Part shown: piece by piece, positions 1 to 11,422 of the stretch
Layout: each line of letters opens with the position of its first letter
Position numbering within the stretch: position 1 is the stretch's first letter
NCBI RefSeq assembly: GCF_002575655.3
Contig: NC_053036.3
Coordinates: forward strand, 645,008,736 to 645,072,735
Direction: 5' to 3'
Length of the DNA stretch: 64,000 nucleotides
DNA from: Aegilops tauschii subsp. strangulata
Taxonomy: Eukaryota > Streptophyta > Magnoliopsida > Poales > Poaceae
Notes under the pieces: model-generated
Seen by the model: only the letters and a program-made list of their open reading frames with translations
Databases searched by the model: none
What the model was told of the DNA's origin: nothing
Made by a program: the position numbers and the translations under genes

Positions 1-790
1 AGTATGTAGTAATGTATTTGACCACCACTAGAGTCATTTGCTGTTTTTCTCAGTTTTTAAAACAAATGTCCTGATCTTTTTTTTAATACAGCACCATAGT
101 TTTGTGGATACTATGGCTTATAATACTACAAAATAAATTGCACTAATTTTTTTTGGGGAAATACTGCAATCTTAACTAGAGGCAAACATCTCAAAGTATT
201 TGAAACCATAGTTTCTCAAAATAGTATTCTTGAAATACATTGCAACCAAGCACACCCTAAGTTTGTTATTTTTATGTATAGCATTATATGTGGCGGAGCT
301 TGACAAGAATCTATGGGGGGGCAATGACCAAAAAAATTTTGAACCAACCGCAACAAAATTTAACCAGCGCCAGTGGCGACCATAGTTGGGGAAAGAGACA
401 GGTAAAGCACTCAAGTCCCGAGCACCGACAGGCTCGTGTAGTCATGTTCGTGTGATAATCCCGGTGATGGGCTTCTGGCCTTGTACGTGTATGTGGATAT
501 GGGACGGTTACTACCTAGTAAAACAAATTGCAATTGAGCTAGGGGGCCATGGCCCCCTCAGAGTTCTACATAGCTTCGCCGATGTATATGTTCCTATGCA
601 TACGTGATGTACATGTGGACATCGGGTCATTTTTGTCCTGGGTCCGCCCCTGCATACGCCATCGTATTTGAAGAGGTGCCGTGTATGATAGGCAACCAAC
701 ATGATCTATACATGCACTACTCGGACATGTTCGACATGCTCATGCACGATGAGGTAAGATTTCCTGCATCGCTTCAGTGATGCTGTTTGT
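1..790. other. Intergenic, no gene assigned
   Basis: Only short unsupported reading frames are visible. The last 150 bases may belong to the plant-mobile-domain-like fragment that follows, because the flanking reading frames change without a clear exon. No transposon end was recognised. Confidence 0.4.
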
Positions 791-793
791 TGT

Positions 794-1290
794 ATGATGC
801 TTAGATACCTCACATCAGAACGTTTTCAGGTAATGTGGCAACCGTACTCGATATTCTGCCAGCCATCGTTTACTGCTCACCTTAACCCGGGTTGTGTATC
901 CCATGACGAGCATTGGCTATGCCCGTATCCTCTTATTAACTTCCACATCGTCGAATCCTACAGTCCGGAGAGGGTCTGTCATCAGTTTGATGTGCTGCGG
1001 GAATCTATTGTTGAAATCAGCAGAAAGACGGAGCGAGATCTGCACAAGTAAGTCATAAAACTGGTTCGAGATCTGCACAAGTAAGTCATAAAACTGGTTC
1101 ATGGACTTACTGGTCATCTTTCGTGTTTAGACGGACCCGTAACTAAATACGTCATGATTCATGGCCGTCTCATCTTTCAGGGTAGACCGGCGGACGTGCA
1201 AACAGACATATTGGGCGGATTTCCATAGAGTCCATATAGACGCCTGGATATGCATTGGCGAAGCTGTTTTATTACCCGTCATGTAATTTT
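794..1290 (+). pseudogene. Possible plant mobile domain (PMD/MAIN-like) gene fragment
   Basis: The reading frame at 794-1051 contains WQPYS near its start, then PLINFHIVESYSPERVCHQFDV. This resembles the plant mobile domain ('W-x-PYS', then 'hydrophobic-hIVE-x-h-x-PERV-x-RQF'), a domain spread in grasses by transposons and found in MAIN/MAIL-type proteins. After a probable intron (donor near 1049 or 1082, acceptor just before 1182) the sequence can continue as VDRRTCKQTYWADFHR, like the segment that usually follows. No full domain, start or end is visible, so it is called a fragment. A 33-bp tandem duplication covers the exon end and the splice donor. Assignment is by pattern memory only; an unrelated short ORF is possible. 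Confidence 0.35.
1034..1099 (+). repeat. 33-bp tandem duplication spanning a splice-donor-like site
   Basis: Two consecutive copies (1034-1066 and 1067-1099) begin with CGAGATCTGCACAAGTAAGT. Each contains a CACAA|GTAAGT donor-like sequence, so the fragment has two equal donor choices 33 nt apart. Confidence 0.85.
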
Positions 1291-1299
1291 CCCTACAGT

Positions 1300-2963
1300 T
1301 ATTTGTTTTGTTATGAAATACAAAATCATAGTCAAGAAAATGAAAATCGGTATGAGATTGATACACTCTGTTTATTATAGCCAGACCTAACCAGGTTAGG
1401 TTGCATGTGCAGCTATCAGAAGTAGAACACATGCTAGATGGCAACTTACTACTTTTATTTTAATTACCAAGAAGTCTCTTAACATGTGTCTTACTCAATG
1501 TAGGTGGTCACCACCAATAACTAATATCACATTGGTGGTTTTTGGTTTGGATTGGGCATCATTCATGATGTTATGCCATTGTTTGCCTAGATAGTTGGTG
1601 TGCTGTCAAATTAGGACTATTTATTGTTATCCATTATTGTCTTCCAATTGACAGATTTGTTGCATAGTACACCAAACATCGAAAAGCATCGTGATTCTGT
1701 GAATAAGGGTATCTTTTCTTCATACTGTATTTATATATATTTGCCCTTTATTATGTTGTTTGCTGAATTTTCGCACTTGGCTTCTCTTGCATTGCAACAC
1801 CATTGCCACAGTTCCATAATGAGATACATATAAACAAAGATCTTTAGGAGATTGTGCTGTCTACTTTAGTAAGTCTGTTACTCTTAAATATATGCAGTTT
1901 CTTTACTGAATATAAGATAGTGTACAAGCTCTAGCGGTAGTTGCCCACCGAGTAAGTTAATAGAAAAGAGAACAAATGCATTATTTGTTCTGACCAACCT
2001 GGGTTCAAACACAACATTTTGAAAGCAAAAAATAAACGGACGTTTACCACTGGCTAAGATCCAACAAGTTCTAGATTACCATTTTTTCCTATGAGTTACT
2101 TCCTGTCATTAAGCCTGTCTTAGCAGCTCAACTTTTGTTTCTACAGGGAAAATTCTAAGAATGTTTAAAGTTCTTTATGAATGTTAGGCGGTCTGACTCG
2201 ATCTAAATCAGCAGTTGCACCAGCTACTTCTCACTGTTTAGCATCTGACCTGTATCTGCAGGTGATACCTTGGACAGTTTCTTCCAACTCCTTTGTTAGT
2301 AATTAATCCAATAATTTCATGCTTGGAAATGGGAAATTTCAAGGCCAACGACACTCTGTCAGTCAGATGGCTGACAAGATTTTGCCTCTATGACATCATT
2401 AGAGTTTTGTGCAAATGTGGGACCACAAGTCTTGGCTGCACATGGGGTGCAATCCAGTTTTGAAGGTTGGAAAATGGCAGTTGTCAAAGTTCTGTAAAAT
2501 AATATACCAAATTAATGGTGTACCACTCCAGGTTTTGTAAAATGTAGTACGAAGCTACTGTTAATTCTGCTTGAGACTACGTACCTGTACCATATTCTTA
2601 CATAAAAATTAATATTCAGTGTACAGTCTAGCAGTTGCCTAAATCTCATCATTCACTTTCATTTCGACTTGAGAGTAAAAAAGAGCATGGAATTGTAATG
2701 GTACTCATGGAGTCATGGTTCTGTGCTCTCATCTAACACATTGAGCATGTTTTTTTGTGTGCTCAATTCTAACATTGCAACACACGATTTTGCTAGCTAG
2801 ACTGTTTCTTTTCGATTACCTCGACAAATCTATGCACAGTAATAGTGCAAAACAAATGGAATTTCTTACTCATGCCGCGCCAAATTTGCCTAGTTGACCT
2901 GAAAATACGCAGCATTTTTGCACAACCGTCGCTTGCACGCTGCCAGTCCTGTATAGCTCTATC
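1300..2963. other. Long stretch without recognisable gene
   Basis: AT-rich sequence with only short random reading frames. It could be intron or downstream remains of the PMD-like fragment. No transposon end, RNA gene or repeat array was identified. Confidence 0.4.
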
Positions 2964-3139
2964 AGCCCAGCGGCACATTTTTCAATAAAGGATGCTTTAT
3001 TACTTAAAAGGTTTAAGCATTATATCCGGCCTCTGCATACTAAGATGCGCATAGCCAAAATAAGTCCACACACAGAACAAAAAACCAAAAAAGAGGCGAA
3101 ATACTAAGAAAATATCTAGTGTTTGTATAACGCCTAAGA

Positions 3140-4565
3140 CGTAGGTGGGCCAATCCTGAGATCATGCTGCCACCCAGGTTCGGTAAAAGTATCCATCACC
3201 GTAGCCTCCAATCATGTACATACCTCCATAAAGAAGCCGCGATTCTCCATACGCTGAAGAGACGACCATAAATGAAGCGTCCCGGTACATCTGTAGATAG
3301 CCTGCATAAGAGATGTACTTTTTCCATTAAAAACCTTATGATTTAAGCGACCAAATAACGGCGAGTGCTCCCACCCTGAGAAGAGTTCTAAACTTGTATT
3401 CAATCCCATGTAAATAGTTGCCAAATATATTAGCAACGCTACAAAGAGGGTACAAGCCAGAATCTATTTGGATGGCTGACCATATAAAACGAGCCAATTT
3501 ACATTGAAAGAACAAATATTTTATTGTCTCATCATGCTGACAAAAGACACATTGCGTACTTCCATGTCAATTCCTCTTAACAAGGTTATCTTTAGTAAGA
3601 ATGACTCCGCGACGAAGATATATCATGCAAAGATTTTATTCTTAAGAGGTATTTTCATCTTCCAGATCTTCTTATTATTATCAACTGGCACATCGGATTG
3701 GAGCAAGGCTCTGTACATGGACTCCATTGAGAATTGACCATTCCCTTGTAGGTTCCAACGAAATTCATCGGACCCTTGTGACAATTGCACCATGGATAAC
3801 CGCTGGAGCAGGGTGTTCCACGGTTGGAGTCTGGGTCCAATTAAATATCTTCTGAACGTCACGTTTGGCCGAAATGATTCCATAACCGTGCCGATAGTAT
3901 CACCCTTGTGGCGCACAATATTATACAGAGCTGGATAATGTTCCTGGAGTGAAGCATTACCTAGCCACTTATCCTCCTAGAATCTAATTTCTGAACCGTC
4001 CTTAATGAGCCATAGGGGAAGAAATATTTCTTCGTCGCCATTAAGCCCGCCCAAAAGTGAGAGTCCCCAGGCTTCCAGTACATCTGGGATATCGCCTTTG
4101 AACCCACATATTTTCTCTTCAGGAGAGTTTGCCATACACCATCTTTCGTCAATAACTTAAACAACCATTTGCCGAGGAGGGCCCTATTCTTAATAGCAAG
4201 GTCATGAATGCCCAACCCGCCTTGGTCTTTGGGACGGCAAATCACACTCCATTTAGCCAGTCTATATTTCTTTCTCTCGCTATCTCCTTGACAAAAGAAT
4301 CTTGATCGGAAGTAATCCATCTATGTAAAACTCCTTTCGGCAGTTGGAAGAAGGAAATCATATATAGTACCATATTGCTTAGTACTGAATTAATGAGTAC
4401 CAATCTTCCACCCAGAGATAGCAATTTGCCTTTCCAACTGCTTAGTCTTTTTTGTAGTCTCTTCTCAACGTGTTTTCATTCAGCATTTGTGAGTCTCCGA
4501 TAATGTACCGGTATCCCCAAATATGTGATAGGAAACTGGCCCAAACCGCAGCCGAAAAGGTCAGC
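3140..4565 (-). pseudogene. LINE ORF2 C-terminal half: end of reverse transcriptase plus zf-RVT, broken
   Basis: Read on the minus strand, the protein starts at GCGLGQFPITYLGIPVHYR, continues through LSLGGRLVLINSVLSN (the thumb-side block of plant LINE reverse transcriptases), KDQGGLGIHDLAIKNRALLGKWLFKL, and then a segment with WKMKIPLKNKIFAW followed by CVFCQHDETIKYLFFQC, the zf-RVT zinc-binding block. These blocks are spread over at least three frames (4242-4424, 3961-4320 and 3623-3916) with stops between them. The catalytic YADD region is absent because the copy is 5' truncated. It is a dead fragment and makes no enzyme. Confidence 0.85.
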
Positions 4566-4583
4566 ATACAAATGGGCCTCGTC

Positions 4584-4951
4584 TTTTTTTTGAAAGAAAA
4601 GGTAGATCTTGTTCTACCTTATGCATTCAAAACAGGCCGCAGCCCGATAGACTGAAGTCATTTTACATGAAGGCGGTGTGGGCGCCGCACAGAGTGTGCA
4701 GCAGGCCAGCGCCAAGCCTGAAGAAAGAAAGGAAAACAAGAGAAGGAGAAAAAAAGGAGAAAAGGAGAAACCTAGGCTGGAGGACTTATATGTAGCTACT
4801 GTTGCAACATTACATTAGCCCAAGAAGTTAAAGCCTCCTTTGCATTTCCTCCCGGCGCTCTCAGCCTCCAGAGCATGAGTAGCTGAGCGATCTCAGTAAG
4901 AACCTTTCCGGTCGTCCAAGAAACGTTATGAAAGACTTGCGCATTTCTGGC
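4584..4951 (-). mobile_element. Short retroposon inserted in the LINE
   Basis: The 15-bp sequence aatgggcctcgtctt occurs on both sides (4569-4583 and 4952-4966). The insert begins on the plus strand with a T run followed by gaaagaaaaggtagatc, so it is a poly(A)-tailed retroposon on the minus strand, about 368 bp. I saw no clear Pol III A and B boxes, so a severely 5'-truncated LINE tail is as likely as a SINE. Confidence 0.75.
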
Positions 4952-4982
4952 AATGGGCCTCGTCTTGAGCCCAGCGGCACAT

Positions 4983-5384
4983 GCATGTTGCGACCGCCGT
5001 GGGATCGATGTGCATTGAGCGCACGCGTAAGGTCTCCAGCGCGGACTTGGTGGTGGTGCTTGATTTGGTCAGCTCGCTCTAACTTGTAGTAGGATCATAC
5101 TTGCCACTTTAACCCCGCGTTACTCATCCCGTCCATTCCATGAGGGCACACACAAGTCGAGGTCAACGCATGTGCTTTTCTTCGTGACTACGCCTTCCTA
5201 GCTAGTAGTGTGGTGGAGTAGTATATATGTAGTACTGTATGTAAGCAGGCCGTGGAACAAGGAGGGCCAAAAAGAAGAGTTCACCATATATATACTCCTA
5301 TATGAGTATCACGCTTGTTCATGCATATATATACGATATAGCTAGCGCTTGGCTGCCTAGCCTAAGCCTAGTAGTGAACTCAAG
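4983..5384. other. Upstream region of the fucosyltransferase gene
   Basis: No coding potential was seen. TATA-rich segments occur at 5220-5228 and 5284-5296, and 5327-5340 is also TA-rich. The LINE target site lies about 400 bp upstream of the start codon, so the LINE bounds the promoter-proximal region. Confidence 0.45.
5284..5296 (+). promoter_or_regulatory. Candidate TATA box for the fucosyltransferase gene
   Basis: The sequence ccatatatatact lies about 90-100 bases upstream of the ATG at 5385. Several TATA-like runs lie close together, so which one is used is uncertain. Confidence 0.35.
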
Positions 5385-7250
5385 ATGGAGGGCGGCAAGC
5401 CATCCACTCAGCGCCACTCGTCCGGCGCCGTTCGGCCGATTGTGCTACTAGTGGTCGCGGTGAGCCTGGTTGCCGTGCTCTTCATGGCCACGCGGGTCTC
5501 GCCCGGATGCCGTCCACTCTTAAAAGCTGGTACGTACACGTTGATCTTGCACTAGACTGTACTTTCTCGGTTTTCTGAGGTTCAACTTTGACCATAATTT
5601 AATCAACGAGAGCAGTCGGTCTTGTTGGTTAAATTTATGATCAAAGTTAAAGCGCGGAAACCGATAACACACTATATTTTAAAACGGAGGGAGTACCAAG
5701 TCAAGTAATCGACATGCTTGAACTATATGTATGTAGTGTACCAACAAGGCCTAGGCCGTGCCGGCCCCTCCGTGACGGCCGATCCGCTCCTCGGCGGCCT
5801 CCTCTCGCCGGGCTTCGACGACCGCTCCTGCCTCAGCCGCTACCGCGCCTCGCTCTACCGCCAGCCGTCGCTCCACAACCTGTCATCGCACCTCGTCTCG
5901 CGCCTCCGACGCTACGAGTCCCTCCACCAGCTCTGCGGGCCTGGCACACCGGCGTACTCGCACGCCGTCGCCCGCCTGCGCGAGGCCATGGATGGGCATG
6001 CGTCAGCGCCAGCACCAGCGTCATCGAACAGTACCAGCAGCTCCGACCCCGAGTGCAGCTACATCATCTGGACCCCCGTAGAGGGACTCGGCAACCGCAT
6101 CCTCTCCACCGCCTCGGCTTTCCTCTACGCGCTGCTCACTGACCGTGTCCTCCTTGTCCACCACCCCGCCGACGACCTCAACGACATGTTCTGCGAGCCG
6201 TTCCCGGGCTCCAACACCACCTGGGTGCTCCCGGAGGAAGGGTTTCCCATCCAGGGCATCAAGGGGCTCAACGTCCGCACCCGGGAGAGCCTCGGCAACG
6301 CGCTGGGCCGTGGCGAGGGCGAGGGGTCGGCGCCGTGGCTGTACGTGCACCTACAGACCGACTACAAGCCGGACGATCGGCGCTTCTTCTGCGACGACGG
6401 ACAGGACACGGTGCGTGGCGTGCGATGGCTCGTGCTCCGCTCCGACAACTACTTCGTGCCGGGCCTCTTCTTCCTCCGGCGGTACGAGGAAGAGCTGGTC
6501 CGGCTGTTCCCGCGCCGCGACACCGTGTTCCACCACCTCGGGCGGTACCTGTTCCACCCGAGCAACACGGTGTGGGGCATGGCGACGCGGTACTACAGCT
6601 CGTACCTCGCCCCGGCGGAGGAGCGGGTGGGCGTCCAGGTGCGCGAGTTCAAGTATGCGCGCATCTCCGCCGACGAACGCTACAAGCAGATCATCTCGTG
6701 CGCGAGCCGCGAGAGCCTCCTGCCCGCCGTCGACAACGCTACTCTCCCGAGCTCCTCTGACCACCACCACCACCAGGAGCAGGAGCAGGAGACGAAACGC
6801 AAGGCCGTGCTGGTCGTGTCGCTAAACGGGGACTACTACGACAAGCTCAGCAGCCTGTACTACGAGCACGGCGGCGCGGCGGGAGTGACTGTGAGCGTGT
6901 TCCAGCCGACGCACCTGGGAATGCAGCAGTCGGAGAAGCGGCAGCACAACCAGAAGGCGTTGGCTGAGATAGTGTTGCTCAGCTTTTCGGACGTGGTCGT
7001 CACGTCCGCCCAATCCACCTTCGGCTACGTCAGCCAGGGGCTGGCCGGGCTGAGGCCCTGGGTGCTCATGCTCCCCGTCGACGGGAAGGTCCCCGATCCG
7101 CCGTGTCGTCTCGCCTCCACCATCGAGCCCTGCTTCATGAGGCCGCCGCACTATGACTGCCGGACGAGGGGAGACAGCGACAACGGCAAGGTGGTCCCCT
7201 ACATCCGGCAGTGCGAGGATGTATCGTATGGCGTTCAGTTGGTGGAGTAA
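5385..7250 (+). CDS. GT37 alpha-1,2-fucosyltransferase (xyloglucan/AGP fucosyltransferase family)
   Basis: A Golgi type II enzyme expected to transfer L-fucose from GDP-fucose to a galactose on cell-wall glycans such as xyloglucan or arabinogalactan-protein glycans. Gene model: exon 1 5385-5529, exon 2 5749-7250, 548 aa. Exon 1 gives a short cytoplasmic tail and one hydrophobic anchor (about residues 18-36, IVLLVVAVSLVAVLFMATR). Exon 2 holds family blocks in order: LLGGLLSPGFDDRSCLSRY, EGLGNRILSTASAFLYALLTDRVLLV, VGVQVREFKYA (GDP-fucose motif), SAQSTFGYVSQGLAGLRPW, and the C-terminal EPC-x-PP-x-YDC block. Donor G|GTACGT and acceptor CAAG|GC keep phase. An alternative acceptor 6 nt downstream (5753-5754) also keeps phase. 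No stop or frameshift; very high third-position GC as in many grass genes. A His-rich linker (DHHHHQEQEQE) lies near residue 385. The exact acceptor glycan cannot be read from sequence. Confidence 0.93.
5562..5693. mobile_element. Stowaway-like MITE in the fucosyltransferase intron
   Basis: The right end reads aaacggagggag followed by TA (5694-5695). The left end is a diverged inverted copy starting after TA (5560-5561). The arms pair further through ttcaactttgaccataa and ttatgatcaaagttaa. Size and TA duplication fit a decayed Tc1/mariner-type MITE. It fills most of the 219-bp intron. Confidence 0.65.
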
Positions 7251-7600
7251 CTCGATCAGCTGGCCTTCCCTCAATCAATCAATTTGGCAGCCTCATCGTA
7301 GGTAGGTTCATCATGCATGGCCTCTTGGGGGCAATCATCCTAGTATCTGATTTGCCTAGTTGGTCCACCGATGCATGGGAGTAGTTTGGGTATTTGTCGG
7401 GTAAAAATAATGAAGCGACTAGTTCCCGATTGATCGAGAATTAGTTACTTCTCAATTACTTGCAACTCTCATCGAGTAAGAATCACGACGCAAATCTATT
7501 TCCAGGGCTTTCGGAGCTCCGACGATGGTGTGTCGTGTTTTTGGTGCTCTTCCGTTCTCGGCGGGCTTTCCGCCCGGTGACCGTCCGTGATGTTCGTCTT
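7251..7600. other. 3' flank of the fucosyltransferase gene
   Basis: No gene is seen. This should include the 3' UTR; no classical AATAAA is evident close to the stop, although an aaataatgaa stretch lies near 7405-7415. Confidence 0.35.
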
Positions 7601-7834
7601 ATTCTTAGCCCGGGCGCCGTTTTTGCTGGGAGCTGTATTATTCTTAGCCCGGGCGCCGTTTTTGCTCGGAGCTGTATTATTCTTAGCCCGGGCGCCGTTT
7701 TTGCTCGGAGCTGTATTATTCTTAGCCCGGGCGCCGTTTTTGCTGGGAGCTGTATTATTCTTAGCCCGGGCGCCGTTTTTGCTCGGAGCTGTATTATTCT
7801 TAGCCCGGGCGCCGTTTTTGCTCGGAGCTATATG
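7601..7834 (+). repeat. 39-bp minisatellite, six near-perfect copies
   Basis: Copies start at 7601, 7640, 7679, 7718, 7757 and 7796, each beginning attcttagcccgggcgcc and differing mainly at tgctgggag versus tgctcggag. The unit is 13 codons long, so frames on both strands stay open as a 13-residue repeat. That openness follows from the period and is not evidence of coding. The near identity indicates recent expansion. Confidence 0.95.
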
Positions 7835-9050
7835 GCAATCCGGTGTCTGGTACGTGCGCTCTTTCCGTCTTCCTTCGTTTGTCCTGCGTAGCGGCATCTC
7901 ACGTGAGGGTGTCACGTAATTAAAGGCACGGAGGGAGTAGACGATTGTTGAGGGCCTTTGAGTTTATCCTTGCCGGCTTCTGCCTGGGGTTGAGCGACGG
8001 TGTGTTATCTGTCTTGATTGGCTTTAGTGGTCGCTGCACGAAGCTCTTCGCTTTGGGGCGCTCGTGTGGACGTGTCGCTGGGCTTTACTGTTCTGCTTGT
8101 GCCGCGACGTCTAGCAAGACTGTTATCTGGCTCGGTTCTATATGCATGAGGACTCGTGCAGTGGTTGCTACGCGGCTGTGTCGGAGATCGACTTGCTGTA
8201 CGAGATACTATTGACTGTGCCGACTTCGGTTGCACCGTATGTGGAGTTCCGCTTCGATGGCAAAAGGTATTTTCCGTTGTAGCTAAATGATGCAGGCTGA
8301 AAGGATTTTAGTTATCTGATAAGTATGTCCCTGTATTTTGTGCTGGCAAAGGGATCAACCTAAAGTTCAGTTACTAGAACATAGCACGAACTCTAAAATC
8401 CATTTAACATGGCAAGGTCCTTAGTTAAACTAAGGTACTAAATTTCTAAACCAAGATTAGAATCAAAAGATCGCCCGAATCAACATTTTGTAAGGGGTTG
8501 GTTTTAGGGTCCTTATGTTCGTTTTCTGGTCCCGGTTCTATGTTTGGCGCGGCGTGGTACTCGGTGAGTACAGGGAGAACACCTTCCACAGGAATCGGGA
8601 TGGGCTGCCTACGATGCACGTCGCCCCCCACTTCGGGTAAGAAACCGTCGTCCGACCTCCCCCGCCTCCAACCTTACTCTTTCCATCCCGTTAATCCTGC
8701 GCACTCAACCGTTTACGTTGTCGTTGCAACTGTTCGGGCTTCAAGCCCGAGGCTACAGGATCGCCGACGCCGACGAAGACGACCACACCGACCTCGATTA
8801 TGATAGCTCTACCAATTGAGCCGGTGACGGGCACTCGGCCCACACAAATGGAGCCGATACCTTTAAGTCGCAGAACGGCCACAGACATCGGCGAGGCTGG
8901 CCCAGGCACAGGGAGGCGCTCCCAACGATCGATAGCGTCGGAAGCCGGCTGGACGGACCCCGGCACAGTCCCTACCAACCCTGTCGGCGAGCCCGCGCCA
9001 CATCGTTCCTCGCGCATCCTGCGTGCTCTGGGAGATGGCTTTTTTTGTGT
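7835..9050. other. Unassigned sequence, GC-rich in its second half
   Basis: No transposon end or gene could be recognised. Overlapping frames on both strands (for example 8691-9212 minus and 8800-9240 plus) reflect high GC and few stops. The segment 8740-8830 has a few frames resembling a degraded coding exon, but no homologue came to mind. Confidence 0.35.
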
Positions 9051-9530
9051 TTGGACGCTATTTGTCTGTGGAATTAATGTAGATTGCCCTACTGTTCCCC
9101 TGAGAAGAAAAAATATTGCCCTGCTTTTCGTGTGGGTGATGTTTTTGTGTTGGTCATTGTGGCTCTTGCACTTGTGTTTCAGCGATGTGGCCGCCGTCTT
9201 GGCATGCTTCAATGGCTGCCTTATAGTACTTCCTTTGTAAACAAATATAAGAGCGATGTTTATTTACAACGCGTCATCGGTGCGATTTCAGGTGCTGGTA
9301 AAACTGTGGATGTGGTTTGCGTTTATTTGGTTTGGGAGCTATTTGTCCGTGGAGCCCTTTTTTTTCCCTGCTGTTGGTGTGAGTGGTGTTTTTGTGTTGG
9401 TCGGCGTGGCTCTCGCACGCGTTCCCGCGATGTTGCCGGCGGCTTGGCCGGCATGCTGCAGTGGCCGCCGTATAGTATTTGTGCTCATCTACGATGCGTC
9501 TTTGGTGCGGTGCGTACTCGGACCGTCGCG
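9050..9530 (+). repeat. Diverged direct repeat, offset about 247 bp
   Basis: Two blocks share ordered matches: ctatttgtctgtgga and ctatttgtccgtgga, then gatgtttttgtgttggtc and ggtgtttttgtgttggtc, then gcatgcttcaatggctgcc and gcatgctgcagtggccgcc. Spacing is conserved, so this is an old tandem duplication of non-coding sequence. Confidence 0.6.
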
Positions 9531-10080
9531 CTTATTGGTCTACGCGTGCGGCTATTTCCTCGGCTTCTGCGTCGACGTGGTATCTATGCTTGTGATCGTC
9601 TTCGAGGGAGACCAGCGGTCTTGCTTTTGTTTTGTGTATAGACACGGGCCGTCTCGCTGGGTCTACGGGCGTGTTCCATCGCCGTTGAGACATGCACCTC
9701 AATCAAACAATGATGGAAACAGAGCAGGCGGACCACATCCTAGTATGCCCCCGCTAGGGCGACTCGGGCGGCACCCAAACCCTAGCCGCCGGGGGCGCGA
9801 TCTCCCTCTTCCCTTTCCTCCGCCGTCGCCGGGCTAAGTCCAGAGGCCAATGGTGGTGACGGGGGACTCCCTCTCTCCCGCGTCTTAGGGGTGGTGCGGG
9901 GCCCCTAAATGTGTGGTGGCGCTGCCGATCCAATCTATGCCGCGCAGTGGCGATGGCTGCGGTGGCGTGGTGGCCGGCCCTGTCTCGGGCGGCGGTGGCT
10001 GCAGGCGCGGCGCTGCCCTGTACCGGGAAGGGCGGCGGCCGCGGTCGGTGTCGGGGGGGTTGGGGGGGGGGGGGATGAAC
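9531..10080. other. GC-rich unassigned region
   Basis: Contains aaaccctagccgcc and polypyrimidine stretches like those in grass retroelement leaders, plus a run of G near 10060-10073. No gene is supported. Confidence 0.3.
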
Positions 10081-11019
10081 CCCGGGCAGGCAACGGAACC
10101 CAGATCCTCTTCAAAAACATCGGGATCGGTGTCGCCCCTCAATCCGGCTTGCACTTGGCCGGGTTCCTCAACCCGGCCAAGACTTCGATACGGCCAGGCC
10201 TGCTGGCGCATGCCGGCAGAACTCGACAAGCCAGCGCCCTCATGGCGTCTTCCTCAACCCGGCCACGGGTCAGCTCCCGTCTCATCCAAGGCGTACGACG
10301 GAACAAGTCCCCGTAAAGAAGATGAGCATGGCTACAGTGGCCCACCAACTCCGCTGACCAGGGTGAGCATGGGAACAGTGCCCCCATCTACCCCGCTGAC
10401 CGGGGCCGACATGGAAAAAGTGTAATCCAGTCCTGCTGACGCAAGCCGATGGCGACCAGGCGACGTGCCACTGTAGCCGAGCCGGCCCAACCACTCCGTG
10501 ACGCACGACAAGACAGAGAACAATGCCCCCTGGCGCATGGGGCCCGCGCCCGGAGAACCCGGCGAATCCTGGCACCCGGCGGGTCCCAGCTCCGGCTTCC
10601 CAAACGCTGACATCCCGGCCCCATGGCCATGTAACTTTACCGTTGTAGCCCTGCGGGTTGACCTATAAAACCCCCCATGAGGCCTCCATGCACGGGGGTG
10701 AGAATACAGGCGATCAGATCATTCTAGTAGAACACACACCCATCAGGAGAAGGAGCAGCCTAAGCCTAAGCCTTGGCCTGCCTTCCTTCCTCCTCCAAAC
10801 AGCTCCAGGAGCAACTCTGTACTGCTACGTGCATCCACACATAAACCACTCTCGGCAGGACTAGGGGTATTATCTCTCCGGAGAGCCCCGAACCTGGGTA
10901 TGTCTTGCATCCCTCGCTCGCTCATGTCGACCTCGCCTCTGCAGCCCACCGGTGCCCTCGAGCCTGTCCCTCTCTTTAGACATCCCTTGGCATCTACCGT
11001 ACGCCCACCACGACAATCA
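10080..11019 (+). mobile_element. LTR-like fragment of an LTR retrotransposon
   Basis: A promoter-like cctataaaacc at about 10661-10671 is followed by a leader rich in short direct motifs, a ctctccggagag segment and a terminus cgacaatca at 11011-11019, all arranged as in the U3-R-U5 of Triticeae gypsy LTRs. No matching left end or target duplication was found, so the start is approximate and a solo or truncated LTR cannot be told apart. Confidence 0.4.
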
Positions 11020-11422
11020 TTCACGCCGTAGGGTTACAAAAATAGGGTCCAAGGCTAAAAAAAACTCCCACTTCCATTTCTGTATACATTCATTGGGTCT
11101 AATACACAGTAGCATCAATTGTCTACACAATGATGTGTGTTGCGCATTGCTGCAGACAGTGACAATGTGGAAAATACACGCCCGAGCACATGGTATAACC
11201 AAGGTGATGTATTTTCAGAGTATTACATAGTGGATCAACAGTTCCTGAATCTGAAATATTGCATTTCATCCTACACTCTACATTCATCCACAGCCAGAAT
11301 GCAACTGATGTGTGTTACTGTACTGTATATATCACCCAGGGAAACATGAGGAAACTACTGGCACTGAAAGAAAACTGCAGTGATCCCAGGCATCAAAACT
11401 AGTAAGCATCTTCCACATTCAC
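11020..11422. other. Short intergenic and 3' flank of the FCLY gene
   Basis: No gene is seen. It lies immediately downstream of the minus-strand lyase gene and should contain its 3' UTR and polyadenylation region. Confidence 0.4.

Larger units (their letters stand above)
2979..4967 (-). mobile_element. 5'-truncated non-LTR retrotransposon (LINE), interrupted
   Basis: A LINE on the minus strand lies between 15-bp target duplications, agcccagcggcacat, at 2964-2978 and 4968-4982. Its 3' end is at the left: next to the duplication the minus strand ends in an AATAAAG-like signal and a short poly(A) (ttttt on the plus strand at 2978-2982). The 5' end begins inside the reverse transcriptase. A second retroposon (4584-4951) splits it. 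Without that insert the LINE is about 1.6 kb. Duplication length and 5' truncation are typical of target-primed reverse transcription. Confidence 0.85.

Noticed and set aside
5833..7274. Overlapping frames on the other strand and frames of the fucosyltransferase exon
   Set aside because: Shadows of a GC-rich real exon.
7460..7919. 13-residue repeat protein over the minisatellite, or a CRISPR-like array
   Set aside because: The 39-bp period keeps frames open on both strands by arithmetic. There are no unique spacers, and the genome is eukaryotic.
8806..8826. gctctaccaattgagc looks like the complement of a tRNA D-arm (A box)
   Set aside because: No anticodon arm, T arm or B box could be placed at the right distance on minus, so it is a chance match.
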